Assembly: GCA_937896235.1 (NCBI GenBank)
Contig: CALBMX010000079.1
Span: 1 to 32,460 of the forward strand
Reading direction: 5' to 3'
Source of the DNA: an uncultured bacterium
GTDB taxonomy: Bacteria; Planctomycetota; UBA1135; GCA-002686595
Length of the DNA stretch: 32,460 nt
In this document: positions 8,597-14,692 of the stretch, one piece after another
Layout of the letters: every line of letters starts with the position of its first letter
How positions within the stretch are numbered: the stretch's first letter is position 1
The notes under the pieces: generated by a model
Told to the model about the DNA's origin: nothing
The model's database searches: none
What the model saw: the letters and a program-made list of their open reading frames with translations, nothing else
Program-made: the position numbers and the translations under genes

Positions 8597-9035
8597 TGCA
8601 ACCGAAACCCTAACAGATGCCTAAAGTCTGTCCAGTCCCGATTGCAACCCGACTCTCACCCCGCCTCGCAAGTCCCGCAAATACGCCGGCTTGCAGCGAT
8701 TCCCCTCCCGATAAATAGACCGGATGCTCGGTGTGTCCGGTGAGCTTTGCTTGAGCATCCGGTGTCCGTGGTGTCGCAGGTGGCCTGAGGGTTTCGGCTG
8801 AGAGGGGGGTGGGATTTGAGGGGCATTCCGAGAGTGTCCCTCCGAGAAGTGACTCCGTCTTTCTCCTCTAAAATTTCGTTGCGTCCTAAGCGGGGCGACT
8901 CATCCGGGGGATACCCAACAAGTTCCCTTCGCGCCGGGAATGCGTTGAAGGTAATCCGACTAGGGCCGTAGGGAATGGACTCCGCCATGGTCCCATGGTG
9001 AGCTCCGTTTCTTTTTCCCCATAGTTCGAAGCCAG
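8597..9035. other. Gene-free stretch between dnaE2-like and LURP-one-like genes
   Basis: 439 nt between two divergent starts. Apart from the 14-nt box it holds one perfect inverted repeat: ACCGGATGCTC (8719-8729) against GAGCATCCGGT (8753-8763), with a 23-nt loop and no U-tract. Short open frames on both strands have no recognisable protein and no start signal. No tRNA or known RNA element was seen. Confidence 0.6.
8611..8624 (-). promoter_or_regulatory. Shared 14-nt box upstream of the dnaE2-like gene (copy 1)
   Basis: Read on the minus strand the box is TTAGGCATCTGTTA, followed by GGGT and then, 14 nt after the box, the start codon. The same 14 bases stand in front of dinB (11204-11217). 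The position next to the start fits an operator that overlaps the promoter or transcription start. Its form, TTAG-N6-GTTA, recalls LexA boxes of some phyla, but the regulator is unknown. Confidence 0.6.
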
Positions 9036-9623
9036 ATGCACGCGATTCTCAGCCATAACCTCTTCCTCGTTAAAGAACACATAGGCATTTTTAAGGCGGC
9101 CAACAATTTCGACATCTACGATCCGTCAACGGGTGAAATGATCATGGAGTGTCGCGAGGAGAACCTTGGGTTCCTCACGAAGCTGCTGCGCTTTTCGGAC
9201 TATAAACGCATGGTGCCTTTTGATCTCTGCGTGCGCGACATGGCCGGACGCCAGGTGCTGCGCGTTCACCGGGGGATCGCGATTTTTCTCTCGCGTGTTG
9301 AGGTGTTTGATGCCGACGACAACCTCGTCGGTATCTTCAAGCAAAAGCTCTTTTCTATCGGAGGTGCGTTCCGTGTCCTCAACGCTGAGGAGGAGCCCGT
9401 CTGCATGTTGAAGGGCAACTGGATCGGTTGGGACTTTCGCTTTTTGATGGATGACTTTCAGTTCGCGCGCGTGAACAAGAAGTGGTCGGGCCTAGGGAAG
9501 GAGATGTTCACGAGTGCCGACAATTACATGCTCAATATCGACGATGACGTCGCGCCTCAGGATAGCGCGCGGCAGCTGATTTTGGCGGCCGTCTTGTGCA
9601 TCGACATGGTGCTCAAGGAGTAG
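9036..9623 (+). CDS. LURP-one-related / phospholipid-scramblase-fold protein
   Basis: 195 residues with the beta-rich Tubby-like fold pattern of the LURP-one/scramblase family. Visible landmarks are a NFDIYDPSTGE strand pair (about 24-34), a REEN segment, RGIAIFLSRVEVFDADDN (about 79-97), FSIGGAFRVLNAEEEPVC, and NKKWSGLGKEMFTSADNY (about 147-164). A C-terminal hydrophobic helix (QLILAAVLCIDMVL) follows; in human scramblases the corresponding helix is inside the barrel or in the membrane. The biochemical role of bacterial members is not established, so no function is assigned. The gene stands alone on the plus strand between two minus-strand polymerase genes. The start is an ATG without a clear Shine-Dalgarno. 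Confidence 0.8.
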   Translation: MHAILSHNLFLVKEHIGIFKAANNFDIYDPSTGEMIMECREENLGFLTKLLRFSDYKRMVPFDLCVRDMAGRQVLRVHRGIAIFLSRVEVFDADDNLVGIFKQKLFSIGGAFRVLNAEEEPVCMLKGNWIGWDFRFLMDDFQFARVNKKWSGLGKEMFTSADNYMLNIDDDVAPQDSARQLILAAVLCIDMVLKE

Positions 9624-9709
9624 CGGACCGTGGCCGCCTGTTCGATCGATTCGAGAGTGATACGCACTCCGGGCCTTGAGGTGTCACACGCGTTTTACGA
9701 GCGCGTGAT

Positions 9710-9729
9710 GGGCTCTCGGGGCAGAGCCC
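9710..9729. terminator. Small hairpin between convergent genes
   Basis: GGGCTCT (9710-9716) pairs with AGAGCCC (9723-9729) around a 6-nt loop in the 207-nt gap between the LURP-one-like stop and the dinB stop. It has no U-tract and is only a weak candidate terminator. Confidence 0.35.
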
Positions 9730-9830
9730 GACTCTCGTCTGAGGTGGGCAACCTCGCGTGCGCCTCCGAGTGGAGCGCACCACTTTGCCCACGCTGTGTG
9801 AGGCTAGGGCATGCCAGACTCTCGGCTGGC

Positions 9831-11192
9831 TCACTGGTTTAGAGACGGGGTGCGCAGCTCGAAGCCGTCTTCGTTGAGGGGGTGCGTCTCGATGAGAGGC
9901 ATGCACGAGCCGCGCAGCACCAATCCGAACCCGAGTTTTTCGCGCAAGGTGTCGACGGCGCTGTCGATGCGGCGGTGGCGATCGTTACGGGCGACGTGCT
10001 CGTCGTCAGCGGTGTTGTCGTTGAACAGGCTGCCCTGCCAACCACCAGTTTGTGCGAGGCCGTGAAAGGCGACACCAACGCGCTTGACGAGCGCGCGACG
10101 GCGGGGGAGCTCGGCCAGAATCTTGCGTGCGTGTTCCACCAAGACGAGCGTGGCATCACTTGGCTGCGGCAGCTTGAGTTGTTTGCGCAGCGTCTTTGCG
10201 GCGATGGGGCTGCTGTCGATTTGTTTTTGCGTACGCGTGTCGACGTAGCGCAGGGTGACTTCGAGCGAGCGCACGACTTGTCCGTGGCTGCGCAGCCTAG
10301 TGGCCGCGCGTTCGACGAGGTAGGCGAGCATGGCTTCGACAAGCTCAAAGCGCGCCTCTTCCGGTTCGAAGGTGGACTCGCGCCGAATGGATTTTGGCGG
10401 GCGCGAGGCGAGCTGGCCGGTGTCGTCGATCCAGTGCGAGGGTTCGACCACGGTGTTGTCGATCCCGCGGCAGCGCTCGAATAGGACAAGCCCAGGGCGC
10501 CCGAAGCTAGCGTAAAGGAGCTCTCGGGATACGGTCCGCAGGTCGCCGACGGTGCGTATCGAAAAGCGCGCGAGGTGGCGGCCGATCGAGTGCCCGACAC
10601 CGGGCAAACTGTTCACCGGTAGATTGCGCAGCCAGGCGTCTTCTAGGCCGGGTAGCAGCTCGGCGACGCGCCCGGGTTTGGCGATCTTACCGGCCAGGCG
10701 CGCGAGCAGAGGGTTCGCGCCGACGCCGATCGATAGCGGTAGGTGTAGTCGCTCGCGCGCGGCTAGGTGAATGCGTTCGGCGGCGGCCGCGGCGTCGCCG
10801 TGCAGGAGTGCGGCGTCGGTCAGGTCGACTAAGAAATCGTCGACGGAGGTCACTGCAACACGTGGTGTGAAGTCGAGCAAGAGGCGTGTAATCTCTCCGC
10901 GCAAGCGGTTCGCCTCTTGGGAGTTGCCCTTGCGGAAGATGGCCTGGGGGCAGCGGCGTTTCGCCTCGGCCAACGGGATGCCGGGCCGCACGCCAAATGC
11001 GCGCGCCGCGTAGCTCGACGACATGACGATGTTGCGGCTGCCCGGCGAGCCCCCAATGACAACGGGTTTCCCGGTGAGCTCGGGGTGCATCGCGATCTCT
11101 ACCGAAGCCAAAAACGCATCCACATCGACGTGTAAAATACGCCGGGTGGCGGGGGCTAGAAGGCGGTCGCGACCGGTGGTGTGGGCAGGCAT
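9831..11192 (-). CDS. dinB: Y-family DNA polymerase, DinB (Pol IV)-like
   Basis: About 453 residues from ATG 11192; an in-frame ATG at 11204 would add four. I prefer 11192 because the shared 14-nt box (11204-11217) touches the upstream ATG. Palm and fingers motifs are clear: HVDVDAFLASVE near residue 21, YAARAFGVRPG near 61, and LSIGVGANPLLARLAGKIAKPG. An HhH segment (NSLPGVGHSIG) and a little-finger domain follow. Two departures stand out. The steric-gate residue, Phe or Tyr in most DinB proteins, is Leu. The second acidic pair is SVDD rather than SxDE. A clamp-binding pentapeptide QGSLF (10023-10037) is present near the C-terminus, so activity at the replication fork is plausible. Catalytic Asp residues are retained, which argues against an ImuB-type inactive homologue. 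Confidence 0.88.
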   Translation of the reverse strand: MPAHTTGRDRLLAPATRRILHVDVDAFLASVEIAMHPELTGKPVVIGGSPGSRNIVMSSSYAARAFGVRPGIPLAEAKRRCPQAIFRKGNSQEANRLRGEITRLLLDFTPRVAVTSVDDFLVDLTDAALLHGDAAAAAERIHLAARERLHLPLSIGVGANPLLARLAGKIAKPGRVAELLPGLEDAWLRNLPVNSLPGVGHSIGRHLARFSIRTVGDLRTVSRELLYASFGRPGLVLFERCRGIDNTVVEPSHWIDDTGQLASRPPKSIRRESTFEPEEARFELVEAMLAYLVERAATRLRSHGQVVRSLEVTLRYVDTRTQKQIDSSPIAAKTLRKQLKLPQPSDATLVLVEHARKILAELPRRRALVKRVGVAFHGLAQTGGWQGSLFNDNTADDEHVARNDRHRRIDSAVDTLREKLGFGLVLRGSCMPLIETHPLNEDGFELRTPSLNQ

Positions 11193-11203
11193 AAGCGCGA
11201 CCA

Positions 11204-11217
11204 TAACAGATGCCTAA
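11204..11217 (-). promoter_or_regulatory. Shared 14-nt box upstream of dinB (copy 2)
   Basis: Exact copy of TTAGGCATCTGTTA on the minus strand, 11 nt before the preferred dinB start. The match with the dnaE2 copy extends to TTAGGCATCTGTTA-N-GGT. Two bases beyond it lies a second small dyad, CGAAGG-CT-CCTTCG (11220-11233), which has no counterpart at dnaE2. The divergent trmL start is at 11290, so the region may also affect that operon. Confidence 0.6.
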
Positions 11218-11289
11218 CGCGAAGGCTCCTTCGATTGTGCGTCTCGGGACGAACGGAGCCTACAAATCAGCTAAACTCCCGCGCATACA

Positions 11290-11850
11290 ATGGATATCGT
11301 ACTCGTCTACCCCGAAATTCCGCACAACTCCGGTAGTGCCGCGCGCGTCGCAGCGGCCACAGGTACGCGCATTCACTTCATCAAGCCCCTCGGGTTCAAG
11401 CTCGAGGACCGCTACTTGAAGCGTGCCGGACTGGACTACTGGCCGATGGTGGATCTGGTCGTGCACGAGAGCCTCGATGCCGCACTTGCGTATTTTGAGA
11501 AGCAGTCTACGCGGCCTCTCTCCGAGCGCTTCAAGCTGTTCTCCGCGCGCGGTGGTAAGTCTCTTTTTGAAACGAAGTTCGAGTCGGACGACCTGCTGCT
11601 CTACGGCTCGGAATCGAAAGGCCTACCCGCCGAGCTACTCGTCGCCAACCCAGACGCACGTGTCTACATCCCGATTCAAGATGGCGTGCGCAGCCTAAAC
11701 TTGTCCAATGTGGTGTGCCTCAGCTTGTACACAGCGAAAGTCTCGGCCGGCGAGCAGCTTCCCGGTAACGACGGTAGCTATGAGGCGCACCCGGACCGCT
11801 CGCGCGACCTCTTTGCCGCCGACATCGCAACGTTCCCAGCGGACGAGTAG
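11290..11850 (+). CDS. trmL: tRNA (cytidine(34)-2'-O)-methyltransferase, SPOUT family
   Basis: 186 residues, somewhat longer than the roughly 157 of E. coli TrmL because of a C-terminal tail after the catalytic fold. The SPOUT trefoil-knot signatures are all visible: IVLVYPEIPHNSGSAAR at the N-terminus, HFIKPLGFKLEDRYLKRAGLDYW (about 30-52), LLLYGSESKGLP (the SAM-site GxExxGLP), and the knot motif VRSLNLSNVVCLSLY. The enzyme methylates the 2'-OH of the wobble nucleotide of tRNA-Leu isoacceptors, using SAM. It is the first gene of a plus-strand group, with the uracil methyltransferase starting 25 nt after its stop. The start is an ATG without a Shine-Dalgarno sequence. Confidence 0.9.
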   Translation: MDIVLVYPEIPHNSGSAARVAAATGTRIHFIKPLGFKLEDRYLKRAGLDYWPMVDLVVHESLDAALAYFEKQSTRPLSERFKLFSARGGKSLFETKFESDDLLLYGSESKGLPAELLVANPDARVYIPIQDGVRSLNLSNVVCLSLYTAKVSAGEQLPGNDGSYEAHPDRSRDLFAADIATFPADE

Positions 11851-11875
11851 CGCACCACTCCGCACCTTTTTCCCA

Positions 11876-13450
11876 GTGACCTCCATCGACTCCACCCACG
11901 AACTTTTGACGCCGCTACCCGTGGGCCGCAAGCCGCGCCGCGACGACGTATTTGAGTGCCGCGTACACGGCCTAGGCCCGCGCGGCGGCGCGCTAGCGAA
12001 GTGGGGCGAGTACACCATCGAGCTACGCGCAGGCGTCCCCGGTGAGCTCTTGCGCTGCGAGGTGACCAAGCGGCGTGGGCAAAAAATCCGCGCACGTGTA
12101 CAGGAGCGGATCGCCGCTTCCCCGCGCGGCGTCGATGCGCCGTGTCCGCACTTTGTGAGCTGCGGCGGCTGTAGCTTCCAGGACTCCGCCTACGACTTAC
12201 AGCTCGAGCAGCAGCACGCGCGCCTCAGCGACCTCTTGCAAAACCTGCGCGCCGCTCACCCATTCGACTTGGCACCGATCGTTGGTGCCAGCGACGTGTA
12301 TGGCTACCGCAACAAAATGGACTTCACCTTCGCGGCGGCGCGTTGGATCGAAGAGGGCGAGCCCGAGAACACCACAAGGCGCAACGACTTTGGACTCGGG
12401 CTACACGCACCTGGTCGATTCGACAAGGTGCTGGACATCTCGGGCTGTGAAATCGCCTTTGCGGGCGCCAACGAGATCCTGAATGCAGCTCGTGAAGTGG
12501 CTCTATCCATGGGTTTGCTCCCATGGGACCTGCGCGTGAACACAGGGCTGCTGAGGCACTTGGTACTGCGCAAGGGCTTCCGAACGGGCGAAGTGCTCGC
12601 CTATCTTGTCACCTCCAAAGAGCCCGCCGCTTACACCGCAATCGCAGCGTATGCCGCCGAAATCGTGCGCCGCTGTCCTCAAATCACAACCTTTGTGCAC
12701 GGCTTGCGTGCTGCGACATCGTGCGTGGCGGTAGGCGAGGAAGATGTTGTGCTGCACGGCCCCGGGAAGATCCTCGAAGAGCTGGGCGGCCTGACCTTCG
12801 AGATCTCGCCGCGCTCGTTTTTCCAGACGAACACAAAGGCGGCGGAAGAGCTGTTCGAGATTGTTGCCAAGGAGGCCTGTCCGTCTTCAGAAGAGGTCGT
12901 TTTTGACATGTATTGCGGCCCGGGCACCATCGGCCTTTTGATGGCAAAGCACTGCCGCGAGGTGTGGGGTTTCGAGAAAGTCGAAGATGCCGTTCACGAC
13001 GCGCGCCGCAACGCCGAGCGCATGGGGATCTCCAACGCGCAGTTTTTTGCAGGGGACGTCCTAGAGACGGCTTCTGCTGAGGGCCTGGCCAAGATCGGTG
13101 CGCCCGCTCCTGATGTCGTGATCGTCGATCCCCCGCGGGCTGGACTTCATCCAGGGGTGACCAAGTTTCTCGGCGCGCTCGCCGCCCCGCGTTTGGTTTA
13201 CGTCTCGTGCAATCCGAAGGCGGCCGCGGTCGACCTAGAGAAGTTGATCGAACTCGGGTACCGGGTTCTCAAGGCAATCCCCGTGGACCTGTTTCCGCAT
13301 ACACCCCACCTCGAATGTGTCTTTACTTTAGAGCGCGATCCTAACTGGACGCCGCCGACGCCTGAGGCCCCCGAGGCGGCCGTGGAGACGTTTGTTCCTC
13401 CTCAAGGAGTCGAATGGGTGGCTCCCAACTCGGGGGGAAGTTGTGGCTGA
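11876..13450 (+). CDS. TrmA/RlmD-family RNA (uracil-C5)-methyltransferase with Fe-S cluster
   Basis: 524 residues from GTG 11876, the only plausible start after the trmL stop; the open frame upstream of it overlaps trmL and encodes unrelated sequence. An N-terminal TRAM domain (about 24-80) is followed by the four cluster cysteines Cys90, Cys96, Cys99 and Cys191 (CPHFVSCGGC ... DISGC), as in RlmD. The SAM-binding motif is FDMYCGPGTIGLL (about 343-355), then VDPPRAG, the nucleophile Cys445 in YVSCNPK, and the general base Glu480 in FPHTPHLE. All residues for uracil-5 methylation of RNA are present. Whether the target is 23S rRNA U1939, U747 or tRNA U54 cannot be decided from sequence, so no symbol is given. 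The stop overlaps the next gene by 8 nt. Confidence 0.9.
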   Translation: MTSIDSTHELLTPLPVGRKPRRDDVFECRVHGLGPRGGALAKWGEYTIELRAGVPGELLRCEVTKRRGQKIRARVQERIAASPRGVDAPCPHFVSCGGCSFQDSAYDLQLEQQHARLSDLLQNLRAAHPFDLAPIVGASDVYGYRNKMDFTFAAARWIEEGEPENTTRRNDFGLGLHAPGRFDKVLDISGCEIAFAGANEILNAAREVALSMGLLPWDLRVNTGLLRHLVLRKGFRTGEVLAYLVTSKEPAAYTAIAAYAAEIVRRCPQITTFVHGLRAATSCVAVGEEDVVLHGPGKILEELGGLTFEISPRSFFQTNTKAAEELFEIVAKEACPSSEEVVFDMYCGPGTIGLLMAKHCREVWGFEKVEDAVHDARRNAERMGISNAQFFAGDVLETASAEGLAKIGAPAPDVVIVDPPRAGLHPGVTKFLGALAAPRLVYVSCNPKAAAVDLEKLIELGYRVLKAIPVDLFPHTPHLECVFTLERDPNWTPPTPEAPEAAVETFVPPQGVEWVAPNSGGSCG

Positions 13451-14036
13451 CACACAGGGTGAGTCCGTCCCGATCGAGTTCGTCGAGCCCGGCACCTTCC
13501 TGTGCGCCTGGCCGGACCTGCGCGATCCCAACTTTGCGCATCGGGTGATCGCGATGTGCGAGCACTCTCGTCACGGCGCTTTTGGGATTATCATCAATGA
13601 TCCACTCGAAGTCGGCACAGAGACGCTCTTCGCGAAGCACGAGCTTCTTGGGAAGATCGAGTTTCCAATCTACCGAGGCGGCCCCGTTGACGTGGAGAGC
13701 CTGCAATTTTTGCACAGAGTCCCCGGGCAAATCCCGGGCGGGCACTTGATTGCTCAGGACCTGTGGATCGGAGGGGACTTTGAGGCGCTAGCGAAGTACA
13801 TCCACAGCAGCCCGGAGGTCGCGATGGGGACGGTGCGGCTTTTTGTTGGCTACTCCGGATGGGGCGGTGGGCAGCTAGAGGACGAGCTCGCGAGCGGTTC
13901 CTGGGTCCCTGCGGCCGCACCTCTCGACGAGGTCTTTGCGTCCGAGCCGGAGGCGGCGTGGAAGCGCATCTTGCAAGGACTCGGAGAGATCGGCAGGCAG
14001 CTTGCGAGCCAACCGCCCGATCCCCGGGCGAACTAA
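13443..14036 (+). CDS. UPF0301 / AlgH (YqgE) family protein
   Basis: 197 residues from GTG 13443, preceded by a purine run (GGGGGGAAG, 13432-13440). Family landmarks are the N-terminal PGTFLCAWPDLRDPNFAHRVI, then HSRHGAFGIIINDPL, YRGGPVD, LRVF-like LFVGYSGWGGGQLEDEL, and WKRIL near the end. In other bacteria AlgH/YqgE is a small cytosolic protein often encoded beside the YqgF resolvase; its biochemical role is unresolved. Here it overlaps the upstream methyltransferase gene by 8 nt, so the two are probably translationally coupled. The pairing with RNA modification genes instead of yqgF is a local feature. The family assignment is firm, the start reasonably so. Confidence 0.88.
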   Translation: MADTQGESVPIEFVEPGTFLCAWPDLRDPNFAHRVIAMCEHSRHGAFGIIINDPLEVGTETLFAKHELLGKIEFPIYRGGPVDVESLQFLHRVPGQIPGGHLIAQDLWIGGDFEALAKYIHSSPEVAMGTVRLFVGYSGWGGGQLEDELASGSWVPAAAPLDEVFASEPEAAWKRILQGLGEIGRQLASQPPDPRAN

Positions 14037-14054
14037 ATCCCGCTCTTCGCCGGG
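14023..14054. terminator. Imperfect hairpin at the convergent ends of the AlgH-like gene and cyaY
   Basis: CCCGGGCGAA (14023-14032) can pair with TTCGCCGGG (14046-14054) with one bulged G. It spans the AlgH-like stop and ends 4 nt before the cyaY stop. No U-tract, so the call is weak. Confidence 0.3.
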
Positions 14055-14057
14055 TTC

Positions 14058-14366
14058 CTAGCCCCCAATCTTGGTTGCAACGCACTCTCTGATGTTGGCA
14101 AACATCTCGTGTCCGTCGCGCATGTCGACCCAAGTGCTGCTCACGGGATCCCAATTGTAGTGCCAAGCCCTGTCGCCGGCTGCGAACCACATTTGGCTCG
14201 CAGCGCGCTGGCGGTTCAAAACAAAGCGCACTCCGTCGCTGAACTCGATCGTCACAACGCCGTCGGTTGTGTCGAAATCGACCTCGTCGGGGTCAAAGCC
14301 TTCGAGCCAGACGGCCGCAGCTTCAAGAGCCTCGTCCGCCAACCTGATGTATAGAGATTCATCCAT
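14058..14366 (-). CDS. cyaY: Frataxin homologue CyaY
   Basis: 102 residues from ATG 14366; a further ATG at 14378 would add four, but the family typically starts as M-x-x-S-x-F/Y-x-x-L-A-D, which matches MDESLYIRLADEAL. Longer upstream extension of this frame encodes sequence unlike frataxin. Visible features are the acidic ridge of helix 1 (DPDEVDFD), the first beta strands GVVTIEFSDGVRFVLNRQ, the conserved QMWFA (usually Q-x-W-x-A), then WHYNWD and the final helix. Frataxins bind iron and the cysteine desulfurase IscS and modulate Fe-S cluster assembly. No isc or suf genes are in the window. The next gene upstream on the same strand is the sulfur-amino-acid PLP enzyme, a loose metabolic link to Cys/Fe-S metabolism. 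Confidence 0.85.
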   Translation of the reverse strand: MDESLYIRLADEALEAAAVWLEGFDPDEVDFDTTDGVVTIEFSDGVRFVLNRQRAASQMWFAAGDRAWHYNWDPVSSTWVDMRDGHEMFANIRECVATKIGG

Positions 14367-14692
14367 GGGGGAGAGCATAACAGCAGTTGGCTGCACCAAA
14401 GGAAGCAAACCCCAAAGCGCGCACTGGAAGGACAAGAGGACCTCCATGGGACCCCAAGGGCACTGTTCGATAGAGGTTAACTCGAAGCGCTCCCTCCTCT
14501 CTCTCGATTGGCCTTGCGGTGGTGGGCCTCCCGCGTGTCCCCCCAAAGAAGGTCGAGGAGGCAGCGGCCTCCGCAAGTTCAGATGTCTCCACAGGGGGCG
14601 CAGCCAGGCAATGTGGGCGCCCCACGCTTGGCTCTCCAAGTCATCGAGGCACCGGAGCGGCCCCTCGACCGTTCCGATGCATCGAAGTGCCC
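14367..14692. other. Gene-free stretch upstream of cyaY
   Basis: 326 nt between the cyaY start and the stop of the PLP enzyme gene, both on the minus strand. It contains a GC-rich inverted repeat, GGGGCGC (14595-14601) and GCGCCCC (14617-14623), which might end the PLP gene transcript. Otherwise no promoter pair, RNA element or credible small gene was seen. Confidence 0.5.

Noticed and set aside
9021..9035. AGTTCGAAGCC as a tRNA T-loop
   Set aside because: No acceptor stem, anticodon arm or matching length around it.
11708..11875. 5' extension of the uracil methyltransferase gene
   Set aside because: It overlaps the conserved end of trmL in another frame and encodes Ser/Arg-rich sequence unlike a TRAM protein.
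14376..14384. CTGTTATG before cyaY as a third copy of the dnaE2/dinB box
   Set aside because: Only 7-8 bases match and the TTAGGCAT half is missing.
14367..14639. Long N-terminal extension of CyaY
   Set aside because: The family starts at MDESLY; the upstream frame is Pro/Arg-rich and looks non-coding.
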